A stretch of DNA of 64,000 nt, taken from positions 53,807,521 through 53,871,520 of the forward strand of contig JAVHZZ010000003.1 in assembly GCA_036250195.1 (NCBI GenBank). Direction: 5' to 3'. The DNA comes from Mixophyes australis (lineage: Eukaryota > Chordata > Amphibia > Anura > Limnodynastidae). Below are positions 35,108 to 47,143 of this stretch, in pieces. The notes under the pieces are model-generated. The model was not told where the DNA came from, searched no databases, and saw only the letters and a program-made list of their open reading frames with translations. Within the stretch, counting starts at the first letter, position 1. Every line of letters begins with the position of its first letter. The translations under genes and the position numbers were made by a program.

Positions 35108-36056
35108 CAGAGCCGGATTGCAAACTAGGCAAACTGGGTTCCTGCTTAGAGAACGTGTCAGGATCTGCTTGCGCTCTTACTGCAGCTGCATCAGCATGCT
35201 GCTTCTCTTGGCAGCTCCTGTCTTTGGACTATATTGGACTTGTTACTATTGTTTCCTGCAGGACCTCTAATCCACCAGAGTTGCTGCTATTGTGCCTTGT
35301 CTCTTTTTCACTGCCAGGAGTTAACTTGTTGCACTAAGCTAATCATCCCCACCTAATTGTCTCCTATTTATATCTGCCTCTCGCAGTTATCTGTGCTGAT
35401 CATTGTTGTTAAGTTGCTCTTCCTCATTATTGTGCTCACTTGTCTCTCCTGTTCTCTGGGACTTGTGCAAGCTGCTGCCTCTCCATTCAGCCAGTCCACC
35501 TACACCAGTTGTACTCCTTGTGACCAGTTCTCAGCATCACTCTTGTTTATTGTCTGCTATACTCGGTTTGTATTATTTCCTGCATTCTCTGGTTCATGCC
35601 TGTTGTAATAAATATTATATTTTTTCTTCATACCCCGGGCTCCATAGCTGTTATTTCCAGCTTCCAGCATTGAAGCGTTACAGACTGCTGTACACTGCAG
35701 GCCTGGAGAACCCTTTTTTGTCAGTCCCTCTCTGCCACATCTTACACCATCTCATTACTGCTTCCATTGCTAACAGCCCCAGGGCTTCATGTATTATACC
35801 TGCCTAGTGCCTGTTTCCATCCAATGCTAGGTTTAGTGAATGTTCCTCTCTTGCATGTCATGTGACACCCATTCCATATCACTCCCTATGGTTTCCTTGG
35901 CACCTCTCTCTATCCTCTACACCTGTCATGTAAATGATCCCGATTATCACTTCCATCGCCTGCCCATCTTAGCCTGGACACTCGCCATTATGTCATTGAA
36001 GGATGGGGCAAACTAGTATTTTGCCTACGGCTCAATAGGGTCTCAATCCACCTCTG
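35108..36056. mobile_element. hAT-like MITE interrupted by a solo LTR
   Basis: The left end CAGAGCCGGATTGCAAAC and right end, inverted, CAGAGGTGGATTGAGACC share CAGAG..GGATTG. The flanks CCAGTACC and CCATTATC match at 6 of 8. Both flanks and ends are worn, so the pairing is tentative. The LTR at 35156-35682 sits inside. Confidence 0.4.
35156..35682 (+). mobile_element. Solo LTR, Ty3/Gypsy family related to 54198-57911
   Basis: It begins TGTCAGGATCTGC and ends AAGCGTTACA, against TGTCACGATCTGC and AACCGTGACA in the element at 54198. It shares GGCAGCTCCTGTC, CACCAGAG.TGCTGCTATTGTGCC and a TTTATAT box (near 35368). A polyadenylation signal AATAAA lies at about 35608. GAACG and GACTG flank it, a possible worn duplication. 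No internal region remains, so it arose by LTR-LTR recombination or lost its inside. Confidence 0.75.
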
Positions 36057-36279
36057 CCATTATCGTAAGGGACATCTGGAAAATATTGTCTGTAAGTTTT
36101 TACTCGAAATATCAGTGTCTCCCTGTTATTGTGACTACTGGTCTTGTCAGTTTATAGACCATCCTGTCAGTGTACAAGAAGCAGTCTCATCAGTGTATGC
36201 TCTCCAACCCTGTCAGTGTAACCTCCTTCTTAATCCTCATAATTCATTAGTAGGATTGAAACAATTAAGATAACACTAA

Positions 36280-36453
36280 GGGATGTATTTGCTAAACTGC
36301 AGACTTGAAAAAGTGGAGATGTTGCCTATAGCAACCAATCAGATTCTAGTTATCATTTATTTAGTACATTCTACAAAATGACAGCTTGAATCTGAATGGT
36401 TGCTATACGCAACATCTCCACTTTTCAAACCCACAGTTTAGTAAATATACCCC
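36280..36453. mobile_element. Snap-back MITE, family P1, copy c
   Basis: It starts GGGATGTATTTGCTAAACTG and ends TAGTAAATATACCCC. TAA on both sides is the clearest 3-bp duplication of the family. Confidence 0.87.
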
Positions 36454-36470
36454 TAAGACTCAGCAGCTAT

Positions 36471-36750
36471 TCATCATCACCATTTATTTATATAGTGCCA
36501 CTAATTCCGCAGCGCTGTACAGAGAACTCACTCACATCAGTCCCTGCCCCATTGAGGCTTACAGTCTAAATTCTCTAACATACACACACACATATATACA
36601 CACAGACTAGTTTCAATTAACCTACCAGTATGTTTTTGGATTGTGGGAGGAAGCCGGAGCACCCGGAGGAAACCCACGCAAACACGGGGAGAACTCATGA
36701 CCCCAGTGCTGTGAGGCAGAAGTGCTAACCACTAAGCCACCGTGCGGCCC
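36471..36750 (-). mobile_element. tRNA-derived SINE
   Basis: Minus strand: the head is at the right (GCCGCACGGTGGCTTAGTGG, inverted), then CCTCACAGCACTGGGGTCAT, GTTTGCGTGGGTTTCCTCCG, and the 3' module with CAGCGCTGCGGAATTAGTGG and an ATGATGA tail at the left. It lacks part of the central segment present at 41458. Confidence 0.85.
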
Positions 36751-39700
36751 CAATGCCAAGCTAATGCTAAGGACAACTTGCCTTACCCTCAACCAAAGAA
36801 ATGCAAAATTATAGAATTGTATACAGAGGAATAACCAGAAAAACTGAATAGGAAGAAGAAAATAAATAGAGAGGGATCACTTTGAATACATTTGATAACA
36901 GAAACTATTGATTAATCAAACTAATATCAAATTGCAAAGAATAATGTAAGACTCAAGTATCTAAATTAATCACTTTTCAAAACAGTTGCAGAATTTAGCA
37001 AAATTTTGCATGTAAATACTTCCATTGGTCACATAACGGTTATACTCTCTAGTGCCTCTACGTTAAGGGTAGGGAGTCATTTTGTTTTGTGAAGATAAAC
37101 CTGGTACATAAACTTGCTCAGTGTAATGTGTAATGCAGTATATGAATAGCATTTACACTTGTAAGTTAATGGTATTTTTCTACAAACTATAAGTGCTACA
37201 TAGTCTAGTTAAATGCCATCAGAAGTCAAATCAATTAGAAAAAAGAATAATGTAATAATAGTTGTGTTAGATATTTAAGAAAAACTGATAGAAATCAATT
37301 ACTGCAATTAACCTTATTAGACGTGATTATAATACAAGCTCTAATATCTGTATAATACAAAGTGATCGTGTAACAATTTAAACTAAACAGAATAGAACAT
37401 ATTAGTAAACATTAATATCACTGGCATAAAAAGTTCAAACCTAGAATTAAAGACATGGGTTATCTAGTTGTGTAGACTATTATATCACAGTTCATCTGGA
37501 TAAAATATCTGTATGAAAAGGGTGATGATTTAAACCACTAGCACTATTCAAAAAGGCACTCAGCACAATTGATATATGATAAGTTAATAATTGACAAATT
37601 ACCCTTATTAGTGCCTTTCCTGTCAGTTGAATAGATGCTTGTTATACTTTTGACAAGATTTTTTTTTACATTTTGGCTTTACTTGTGTAGTACTTTGAGT
37701 CAAACATTTATCTTTATCACCAACAACTACGGAATTGAATGATACGATCGCAATAAAAATTCTGTTCAACTGCATTTTTACTTGTTTAAAAATGTGCAGT
37801 TTTATCTAGGCCTACAAGACTCAGAATAATAAAACAAAATGAAAAACAATTATATCAAAATGTCTAAGTCTTTCAACACATACCATAAAAGTTCAACAGC
37901 ACAAAATCCTTCCATATTCGCTCAAGAGGTAATCAAAAGCAGTAACAAACTACTCAACTTAACCATCAATATAAGCGGTTGTCATTACAAAAGCAGTTGT
38001 ATAATGTATGTCCCCCAAAGATAGAGGAAAGTGGATCAGTCCAACGTAGACATTAGTAATTGCCTTCAGAAAATCTCCAATGCACCTATGTCATGCCTCA
38101 ACAACAAAAGAGAAAGTACTTCAATAAAACCACTGCCACACCAGGTAGATAATCCAGATAAAATTAGAGGGTGCTGGAAAAAGACGAAGGGTATATCCAT
38201 CAAAATATTTTATTAACATTAATTCCAGCTATCCTAAAGATATTATACTCACAATTAGGATGATGGAGATGAACTTTGGAATACAAGCCAGCTCCCCACT
38301 GTCATGTTCTTTTTGGATCACCATACCTCGTGCATCAGAGGACCTTGTGCCTTAAAGCTACACATTTTAAAGTATTAACAATTTCTTTCTTTGTGCTTCA
38401 ATTGATTGAGTAAGAGCTTCATGTTCTGAAAGGCATAGCTTAGGGCACAAGATGCTCTGAGATAAGTCATACTTTATTATATGGATTGTCTGTGATGGAG
38501 GGGAGCAGCCTAGCGTTCCAAAGTTTATCTTTGTAACCTTTAGTGTGGGTGCAATACATTCTTTTTTTTATGAGTTGATGTTCAACTCTTTTGATGGATA
38601 GTGGGCTCCTCTCCTTGGTTTTATCCAGCGTTTTCCATTTTCATCTGATTTACAAAAGCAGTGAGCAACAATGGCTTACACCTTGCACTATATCAGTTAT
38701 ACCAGCTGAGCTTATCCATGATTTATGGGGGCTGTTAATGCAGATATGATATTATTTTAGTAGTAGAACCCATCATGTATTATTACAATCACTATATTGC
38801 ATGACCAAGAAGAAACAAAATAATTAAAAATCATATGCCATTCAATGGTGAATACACATGGATTTGTGCTGTGTGCCCAACACCAGGAATTGAGCAGACA
38901 GGTTTGGCAACTCCACAGAGCTTTAGGATGACACACGTGTATTCTTTCTTTAATTGGTGGGTAACATTCAAATATTTGTCAGACAAATTGTCATATAACT
39001 GATTGGTTGAGAGCTTTAACCAATGAGCAATATAGTGAGATACATTTTATAACATTTATCCTATCCTACAGAAATGCTACAAATATATTCCAGTTGGGCA
39101 CTGATTTCTCTACCTGCCTCCCACTTATTACACCTTTTAACAAGTTCTCAATACTAAGCTGAGGCTTTTTCAGAAAGCTGCCCTAGTGCACATGGGGAGA
39201 GGAAGGTTAGGATTAGTGGGACCAGTCCAAAGGCTGTAAGCTATTTTTTATGTTTTCATTTAATGTAGTTCTCTATGTTTTAACTACAGCTTTAGCAGCT
39301 GGGCAACATGCATAGCAGGTTAGTAAGCAACTTACTTTGCATGGAATCCATATCAGTGACAAGTTGTAGTTATTTCTCAGTGCTCACTGATGAATGCTGC
39401 TGAAATGTAATTGACCACTGATCACAGTTCACTGCCACTTATCACTGGGCTATTAGTTATGTAGCAAATTATTACATTAAGGAGTGGTAATTTCCAAGGA
39501 CTAATAGCAAGAAGCAATAATGGGAGGACAATATACCATAGAAGAAGACTTTAGCTAGGGTGCGTTATAATATTGGAAAGCAGCAACGGTTGTCTGTTGG
39601 ACGATAAAGGGTTAATTTTCAAATAAGGACAGGAACTTCTGAGCATAACAGTACAAGATAAAAGAACTAGTAATATTTCATGAGATATGATTATATTAAT

Positions 39701-39996
39701 GTTGGAAGTAGTTCATTCTATTTCCTACTTGCAATAAACTAGGAATTATCAGAACAGAATTATGAATATTTGTTTTTCTCTTGGCAATTTTAAACTAAAA
39801 AATATTCAGTTATTTAAGAGTAATTGCTGCAATGACTGAAGAAGAGGATTTGAAATGACAATGTTGGACATTTTTCTAAAATATTTATTTTGTATGAAAT
39901 GAGCATGCATAGAAAATGGCAGAAATCTGCATGTGAAAGCACAAAAATTTATTTCGAAATGTCTTCTGTTCTTTTCAGAACTATTATATATTTATA
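36751..39996. other. Unassigned AT-rich stretch
   Basis: About 3.2 kb without a recognisable gene or repeat. Frames reach about 70 codons. Confidence 0.5.
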
Positions 39997-40183
39997 CAGT
40001 AGTGGCCACAAATATTGACAACCGTGCAGTTTTTTTTATAATAACGCACAATTTCTTCCAGAAAATTGTTTAAATCAAGAAAATATTTTAGTGTATATAT
40101 ATATATTTCCACATATGTGTTTGCAGTCGTAGCTTTTTCCATACAGAAATTTTTAAATAGGTCACACAAATTTATTTGCACTA

Positions 40184-40677
40184 TTTAGAAGTATCTGTGT
40201 TTGTTCCTTTCAGGATAACCCCATACTTTCAAGCTACTGCTATGAACCTATAAATTGATTGAGCAACTCCCACTTCTGTATTGTTTGTTTGAGAGGCATG
40301 TTGGTATCAGTAGCTGATTGGGAGTGCTGGTGCTGTATGGGCATTTGGAGGCTTTTGGGGTAAGTTAGCTCTCAATTAGAAAACACATATATGTATGGCC
40401 CAAATATAAGGACTCTCACTGTTTAGAGTTAAGACCGCCCTATTAGCAGAAGCGTTGTGGAGTCGCAGATGGCTTTCCATACATTTGCAAATTTGTGCAA
40501 TTGAAAATTCTGCATTTTTATGTAAAAGTAGAAATAGCAGCTCCTTTGCTGGTTATGGTAGTGTGCTGGGGGATTTTTTTCTGTGTTAGTTCCTTTAAGT
40601 ATAACCCCACCCTTTCAAGCACCTGCTAGGAACCTATAAATTGATTAATCAACTTCCACTTTTGTACTATTTAGAAG
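40184..40677. mobile_element. TRIM-like unit with about 95-bp terminal direct repeats
   Basis: Two direct repeats, about 40196-40290 and 40580-40672, share TTCCTTT, TATAACCCCA-type and GAACCTATAAATTGATT segments at roughly 80% identity. The pair is bracketed by CTATTTAGAAGTA on both sides (near 40184-40196 and 40665-40677), which looks like a target duplication in the Tc1 host. The inside is about 290 bp with no frame. The layout recalls a terminal-repeat retrotransposon in miniature, but the duplication is longer than the usual 4-6 bp. Confidence 0.45.
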
Positions 40678-41449
40678 TAGTTAGAAATAATTAATTTTCC
40701 ACCAAGTGATTCTCCTTCACTTTGGAACTGAACTCACCTGTGGTAAGTAGCAGATGCCTGCAATATAAAAATCACTCATTAAACGAGCTTGAATAGAGAA
40801 AATGATTTATTCTCCTGTTTGTGTCACTGTGTGTATTGCAATGAGCATGGGGAAAAAAAAGAAATAGATAGATCTAAGAAAGCTCACCTGAACAAGCCAA
40901 ATTCCTTCTGGGAGAATGTCCTGTAAATATATATGAACAACTTGGCACAAATTAAATCACATTATTCCTATATTTACAGAAACCAAAATTAAAATAACAC
41001 CTTTCTTAAAGACAAACTGGCAGGAGATTCAGTGATGTTTTATAGTTTACTAGTATGTAGTGCATGATACCATAGAATCTAGAGGTTACCTGGACATTTT
41101 GGAGAGAAAGCTTGGCCTCTGTCAAAGGTCATGGGTCTTCCAGTAGGACAATTAAGCCAAACACATTTCAAAAAGCAACCAGGAATGGTTCAAAACAAGG
41201 CACTGGAATCTTCTGAAGTGACCATCAATGAGTCCAGATCTAAATCCCATAGAACATCTGTAGAGAGAGCTGAAAACACAACTGGGGAGGGCACACTGCA
41301 AATATGGGAGAACTGGAGCAGTTTGCATAAGAAGAGTAGACCTAGCTACCAACAGAGAGGTGCAGGAAGCTCACCCATGGCTATAGAGAATGGTTGATTG
41401 AAGTTATTTTGACCAATGGCTGTGCTACCAAATATTAAGTCTAGGGTGT

Positions 41450-41809
41450 CAATAATTCATCATCATCATCATCGCCATTTATTTATATAGCGCCACTAAT
41501 TCTGCAGCACTGTACAGAGAACTCACTCACATCAGTCCCTGCCACATTGGGGCTTACAGTCTAAATTTCCTAACACACACACACACACACACACAGACAG
41601 ACTAGGGTCAATTTATTAGCAGCCAATTAACCTACCAGTATGTTTTTGGAGTGTGGGAGGAAACCAGAGCACCTAGAGTAAACCCACGCACACATGGGGA
41701 GAGCATACAAACTCCACACAGATAAGGCCATGGTCGGGAATTAAACTCATGACCCCACTACTGTAAGGCAGAAGTGATAACCACTTAGCCACCGTGCTGC
41801 CCAATAATT
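41450..41809 (-). mobile_element. tRNA-derived SINE (41458-41801) with 8-bp duplication
   Basis: CAATAATT at 41450-41457 and 41802-41809 flanks a 344-bp minus-strand SINE. Its head is GGCAGCACGGTGGCTAAGTGG-like at the right, followed by a worn A/B-box region, a GTGTGCGTGGGTTTACTCTA core, a (TG)n patch, and the AGCGCTATATAAATAAATGG / GATGATGATG tail at the left. It interrupts the Tc1 element. Confidence 0.92.
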
Positions 41810-41975
41810 GTATCAAAGCCAAATTATTTAATTTTCTGATTTAAAAGGATATTAAATTCCAAATCAAAATCAAAGGTTCTGTATATTAAGAGGGAAAAAT
41901 TGTGGAGGCCAAATACTGTTGTTAATTTCAACTTATGTTTAGAAGAAATTGAGTTTTTGAAAAAATTGCAATAGT

Positions 41976-42140
41976 GCCTGTGTGTGTGTGTGTGTGTGTC
42001 TGTGTGTCTGTGTGTGTGTGTGTGTGTGTGTCTGTGTCTGTGTGTGTGTGTGTGTCTGTGTGTCTGTGTGTGTGTCTGTGTGTCTGTGTGTGTGTGTGTG
42101 TGTGTATGTGTGTGTCTGTGTCTGTGTCTGTGTGTGTACT
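41976..42140. repeat. (TG)n/(TCTG)n compound microsatellite
   Basis: About 165 bp of TG with regular TCTG interruptions. Long Cys/Val and Thr/His frames through it are artefacts. Confidence 0.97.
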
Positions 42141-42608
42141 GTACACGTGTGTATGTAAAAACAACACATATAACACACTCAACAATATGTGCATGATGTG
42201 TTAATATCTAAACAAGAAAGAATATTCTTATGGGATGGTAATATGAGTATTATCTTGTAAGTGGATAATATTAGTATGGTTTGGAAAGGAAATCATTTAT
42301 GTAAAGCCCTTGATCCTCTTTTGATCCAACATAGTGCGATCGGAACATAAGAAAATCCCCCAGACCCCCACATCTTCTTGGCTTATTAAATCGGCCCAAA
42401 GTAGTCCAAGGATATGGCATATAAAACCCCTTCTTCTGGATGCTAGAAAGAATCTCAGGAGACCCAATCAGTGAATAGTGGTAAAATTCATAGTGTTCAA
42501 ATCGTGAAATGTGGAAACGTTCAACCGTTCAGAAACAAGAGTAGTAGTGGGAAAAATCTTTCAATGTGGTTAGTTTTCAGCAAACCAGAGCTTAGAGGAG
42601 AGTCTATA
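42141..42608. other. Unassigned stretch
   Basis: No gene or repeat is recognised. Confidence 0.5.
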
Positions 42609-42782
42609 GGATATATTTACTAAACTGTGGGTTTGAAAAAGTAGAGATGCTGCCTATAGCAACCAATCAGATTCTAGTTATCATTTATTTAGTACATTTT
42701 ACAAAATGAGAGCTAGAATCTGATGGGTTGTTATAGGCAACATCTCTACTTTTTCCAACCCGCAGTTTAGTAAATATACCCC
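42609..42782. mobile_element. Snap-back MITE, family P1, copy d
   Basis: It starts GGATATATTTACTAAACTG and ends AGTAAATATACCCC, flanked by TATA on both sides. The arms have diverged slightly (GATGGGTTGTTATAGG in one arm). Confidence 0.87.
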
Positions 42783-43526
42783 TATATGTGTTTGAGAAAA
42801 TGTGCCCTCCCAAGGCCCTGGATAGAGGGAGGGATTTTGTTTGGGAGCTGTTTTATTTTGCCTGCCTACACTACACAAGGAAGATTTATTTTTCTGCAAA
42901 TAGGGATGCTGTTGATTCACAGACTGCATAAAAAAACTAAATCAGCTGTCTTCCTGTGAAAATGAATGTATTCATCGTTAAGATGGATTTAATTTATTAA
43001 TCTGTGCAATCTGCAAAATCTGTCAACATAGAGATTTAAATAAAACAAAGTTTACAGCTGAGGGACATATGTATGCAGGACAAAATTTGTACTGTTATGT
43101 TTAAAATGACTACATAATAGAGATGAGTGGTTCAGTTTCTCTAGCCAAATTGGGATCTGAAGACGAGGCAAAATATAATTTCCAGTAAAATATCAGATCG
43201 CACAAGTTTTGAATTGATCTCTTCTATCTATAGCCCTCCCTTCTGTTCTCAGCTGCCAGTTTAGAATTGATAGCAAGGGGGTAGCATGTTAGCTAAAATT
43301 GTGTGCTCATAAAGAAGGTTGTGGAGGGTTGGACAGGGTGAAAGAGGTGATGTATATTGAAAAAGCTGTGATTTTACTGCACAAATCTTAACAGCTTATA
43401 TACAGATAAGTCTGCATAAAATGTTGCTGATGGGTGTTAGAACGAAGTAGTAATAGTATATGTAGTATATTACAAAACTAATTAGGAGTGGACAAAAATA
43501 TGTTTTTCTTGCTTTTAAAATCAAAG
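42783..43526. other. Unassigned stretch
   Basis: No gene or repeat is recognised. Confidence 0.5.
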
Positions 43527-43846
43527 TGCCTGATTTATTAAGGAAAGTTGAACAAAATATTTAACACATTTTCTTACTCAAGTTATCTGGACAAAACCAT
43601 GTAGCAATACAAGGGGTGCAAATGAGTTTATTATTTTGCAAATAAGGAAAATACTGCCTGTATTTCCATGTAAGACGCAAATACTTGATAGCTTATTTAT
43701 ACACTGAAATTTAAAGTTGATCTAGGACATGCTCTACCCCAACTATAAATCTGCCATCACATTTTAAATTGACCACCCCCTCCAATGCAACATGGTTTTG
43801 CCTTACTTGCTTACTTTTGCTTAACTTTCCTTAATGAATCAGGCCC
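43527..43846. mobile_element. Snap-back MITE, family P2, copy c
   Basis: The ends TGCCTGATTTATTAAGGAAA and, inverted, GGGCCTGATTCATTAAGGAA enclose 320 bp. It shares AACCATGT..CAATACAAGGGGTGCA with copy a and the AAATTTAAAGTTGATCTAG half with copy b. Just beyond it, CATCTGAACTATTTA recurs at 43858 and 43991, a short direct repeat. Confidence 0.8.
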
Positions 43847-44052
43847 AGTATCACCGACATCTGAACTATTTAGTTTGCAAAAAACAGGTTGCGCTTGTAA
43901 GCTGCACACCTTCAAAAAAAAATCATTCTTGGTTTTAAAACCAAAGTGTTTAAACCTGAATGCAATTGGTGAGGGGCAGTACCAGTGATATCTGAACTAT
44001 TTAATGGACAAAAAGAGGGTGATGTTTGATTGTGAGCAGTCCCCCCCATGTA

Positions 44053-44057
<5 letters not shown>

Positions 44058-44116
<59 letters not shown>
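44058..44116. repeat. (TA)n microsatellite
   Basis: TGTGTGTG followed by about 55 bp of TA, ending 35 bp before the retroviral LTR. Confidence 0.95.
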
Positions 44117-44119
<3 letters not shown>

Positions 44120-44150
44120 ATTTGTGTATTATTTCTGCAGACTGTTATGG

Positions 44151-44713
44151 CAGTTATGCAAGTTTTCAGGAATAATTCAATGACGAAGTCTCTTCGGTAT
44201 ATACTCGGTTTATTTTTATATGCACAACACAGACCATTCAATTCATTTAGAACAATGGTGATTACATATTAACTTTGCAAGTATTTTATGCCCTAAGACC
44301 ACAAACTAATACCTAGATAGAACATCATAGATAGAACATCATATAAGACTTTAACCAATAATATCACTCCATTTGACAGGACCACTAAACATCACCCCAC
44401 ATCCCCCCAGATACAGGCATAAATCCAAGCAGCCCTTTCCACATCTTATCTGGTGTAGACTTACAGTACCACAACTCCCCCGTTTCCCATCATGAACATT
44501 GCAGGGCACATTTCATTTTAGACAAGTTACGCTATATAAAATATTTTAAACATGTTCCTCATATACCTTGAGCAACACTGTCCAAGAAGCAGAAAAACAA
44601 ATTAATTTGTCAATATATGCGCTGTAGCTTTGTTAACTCTTATGCATCATACTTCTATTTTATAACCAGCTTTAATTCAACTTCCATTTTGTGTGAATTG
44701 ATTATCCATATTA
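44151..44713 (-). repeat. 3' LTR of the endogenous retrovirus
   Basis: It runs from CAGTTATGCAAG to GATTATCCATATTA on the plus strand. On the minus strand an AATAAA lies near 44208 and a TATATAGCG box near 44532. A 15-bp TAGATAGAACATCAT duplication near 44316-44344 distinguishes it from the 5' LTR. Confidence 0.9.
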
Positions 44714-44946
44714 TTCCTCTCTCTATAGCAACATACTATGTCAATTTACACAAATCATATGATGCTTTCTCGATCCTAAAGGAGGTTATTGGAGACAGAC
44801 AACAAAGGAAAGGGTAGATGCAGTTGTGACAGGATAATTACCAATACTTGCCGTATCGGATATTAGGGAGCCCTTATATAGGATCATAGGTGTATTTACT
44901 TTTTGAACTGTATCATACGGATATCCAATTTCTTACTATTTTTTCT

Positions 44947-45240
44947 TTATTTTATCTGAGGAACAACAATATCATCATAAAGTAGATCATATCCTTCTCT
45001 CACCTGAGCCTGAGCCTGACTATTATCGTTTCCTTCCTCTAACACATGCATCCCCACATATTCGCCTCCATTTTGTTCAACACGTTCTTCCTTTGTCTTC
45101 AACATTTTCCTTATCCTTACACAGCACAGAGGTAAACACTTAAAGCCAATATAGACCACTGTGATAAACACCATTGTAGGGAACTTAGTCACAAATTTTG
45201 ATCGTGAACACTTAGTATACCCCATCTCCTGACCTGGCAC
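44947..45240 (-). pseudogene. Env transmembrane anchor and cytoplasmic tail remnant
   Basis: A 97-codon frame with one hydrophobic segment (PTMVFITVVYIGFKCLPLCC), then a basic and then acidic tail. This fits the membrane anchor and tail of a retroviral transmembrane subunit by position and pattern. The ectodomain with its fusion and disulfide motifs is absent. It ends shortly before the purine run and 3' LTR. Confidence 0.6.
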
Positions 45241-45255
45241 TTCTCCTACTAGCTC

Positions 45256-46002
45256 TTATGTACGTTTGTTCTTTACTTTACGGCCTATTACTCCTGTATC
45301 CCTTATTTTTAGGCAAAATTGAGGAATACCACTCAACACTGTTACTGTGATTGCTGGAGAGCTGTGCAGTGATTTCTTTGTCACATTCTTCCATGGCATT
45401 TTTACCTCTATTAATGATGGGTCTGATTTTTCTCTACATGTCTTATACTCTTTGTGAACCTTTTTAGCAACATATGCAGCACAAATCCAATTCATTTCAT
45501 CTATATCCTTCTCTGTAAGAAAATGTGCTACTAAAGGTATGCCTGATGTAGCGCTTAATGGCAAATGTGTACATACCCAACAATCACTAGCATTTAGCCT
45601 CAGAGTTATTTTGCTATGCATTTCTAATACAGAATTTGACATTTCTACCTTTCCAATTTCCATATGCATTTCCCTTCTCTTTATCTCATGACCTTTGGCA
45701 TCCTCACACCATTTGATGCATCTTTTCTCAGGGAATGGCACACGATGTTTACAAATATACATCTCAGTAGGGGATAAATCATGACACTTTTCCTTACTCA
45801 CACTATACCTTCCCATCAATGACTCCTTTGGAACTCCTATTCCTTGAGCTCCTTTCCCTGCACCTGTATTTGTATTATATGCCTGCCGGTGATGCATTAC
45901 TATGACAGTGACATCAATGGTAATGAATAATTTTGCTGCAACTATAGCTCTTACACATATGAATATACACTCTTTCTTCTCCGCATTTGCTTGCCCAATC
46001 AT
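45256..46002 (-). pseudogene. Env surface-subunit fragment
   Basis: A 248-codon frame lying between integrase and the membrane anchor. It is Cys-rich and contains NASDCWVCTHLP; the CWVC fits the CXXC motif of gammaretrovirus-type surface subunits. A signal-like hydrophobic stretch lies near its start. It is shorter than a full surface subunit and ends directly before the anchor fragment, so the cleavage site and fusion region are deleted. The role would have been receptor binding; it is not functional. Confidence 0.65.
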
Positions 46003-46249
46003 GTTCTTAGATTGATGTATTTTATCAGTTCTTGTCTTCGCAAAGCTCGTCCTTAGGCCATTTCGACAAATCAGAGTCTCTGCTGTTGATGAGTGCTACT
46101 ATTTATTATGATCGTAGTAAAATATATCAATATCACTCACTTGTAGACAGGATCACTGTTGCTTCTTCGTTGCAAAGGATATGTGTGTCTTCCAACAGAT
46201 ATTCTGCAGCAACTGTACTTTTAGGAGAATTTACCTTCTTGCAATGAGA

Positions 46250-47143
46250 GGCGTGAATCCATGTAGATTTCTCCTTTACCTTTACTGCAGTAGGCATGGT
46301 CAACAGGATCGAGTAAGGTCCTTCCCACCGATCAGTCAGCGAGCCAAGAAACTTCTGATCATTACCTCCTCTCCGGGCTGGAGATTATGACAGGCCTTAT
46401 CAACTTTTATCAGCTGTGTGCCTATCACAGATGTTTGGATTTTCTTAAGCTGGTTGCTGAGTGAAATAAAATAATTCGGGAGCAACAACAACATTAGGCA
46501 AACTTCCAAATAAGATCTTGTATGGGGAGATGTTCAAAGGTCCTCTGGGCATCACTCTAATTGAGTGTAACACTATGGGTAATGCCTCAGGCCATAGTAA
46601 CCTGGTTTCTTTGCATATTTTTGAGAGTTTTTGTTTAATTGTCCCATTGAATCTTTCTACTTTTCCACTACTCTGTGGATAGTATGGTGTGTGGAGTTGT
46701 TGATCAATTCCCATTAATTCACACATTTTCTGGAACACTAGTCCTGTGAAATGAGGTCCTTGGTCTGAGGATATGACGTAGGGTATACCATACCTACATA
46801 CAAGTTCCTGTACTAGTTTCTTTGCAGTGACTGAAGCTGTGTTACTTACAACTACATAACCTTCAACCCAACCGCTAAATTGATATACACAAATGAATAC
46901 ATATTGCAACATCCTAACTTTTGGAAGTTGAATAAAGTTTATATTTAAGATTTGAAAAGGACTGTCAGGTTGTGGAAGATGTGAAGGTATCGTTTTTACT
47001 GGTCTTCCTGCATTACTTTTTAAACAAATAATGCAAGATGCACAGTACTTGGCTGCTACTGGTGTAAATCCAGGCGCCTGCCAATATGTCTGAATCAGAC
47101 CAATCATGGCCATCTTACCTGCATGGGTCAATCCATGAGACAT
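46250..47143 (-). pseudogene. Retroviral integrase
   Basis: The first 232 codons form an open frame (47143-46445). The zinc domain has H-X3-H (HGLTH) and a C..C pair (CASCIIC). The core shows SSDQGPHFTG (second Asp) and SGKVERFNGTIKQKL (Glu). The first catalytic Asp is replaced: the segment reads ILNINFIQLP, where the family has an Asp before F. A frameshift then leads to the C-terminal GPY/F-type part ([20 protein letters not shown]) near 46330-46245, typical of gamma/epsilon retroviruses. A TAA directly precedes the first Met here, separating it from RNase H in the same frame. Confidence 0.88.

Larger units (their letters stand above)
39997..41923 (+). pseudogene. Tc1-like element with transposase C-terminal remnant
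   Basis: The left end CAGTAGTGGCCACAAATATT and the right end near 41905-41923 (GGCCAAATACTGT) fit the inverted ends of another Tc1 family. Near 41150-41430 the three plus frames together show the order of a Tc1 C-terminus: a HTSK-like stretch, SPDLNPIEHLWRELK across frames near 41215-41275, and a CYQILSLGC-like end. No single frame stays open. A TRIM-like unit (about 40196-40662) and a SINE (41458-41801) are inserted. Nothing functional is left. Confidence 0.75.

Noticed and set aside
41928..42204. Cys/Val and Thr/His-rich frames over the TG tract
   Set aside because: Translation of a dinucleotide repeat; no gene features.
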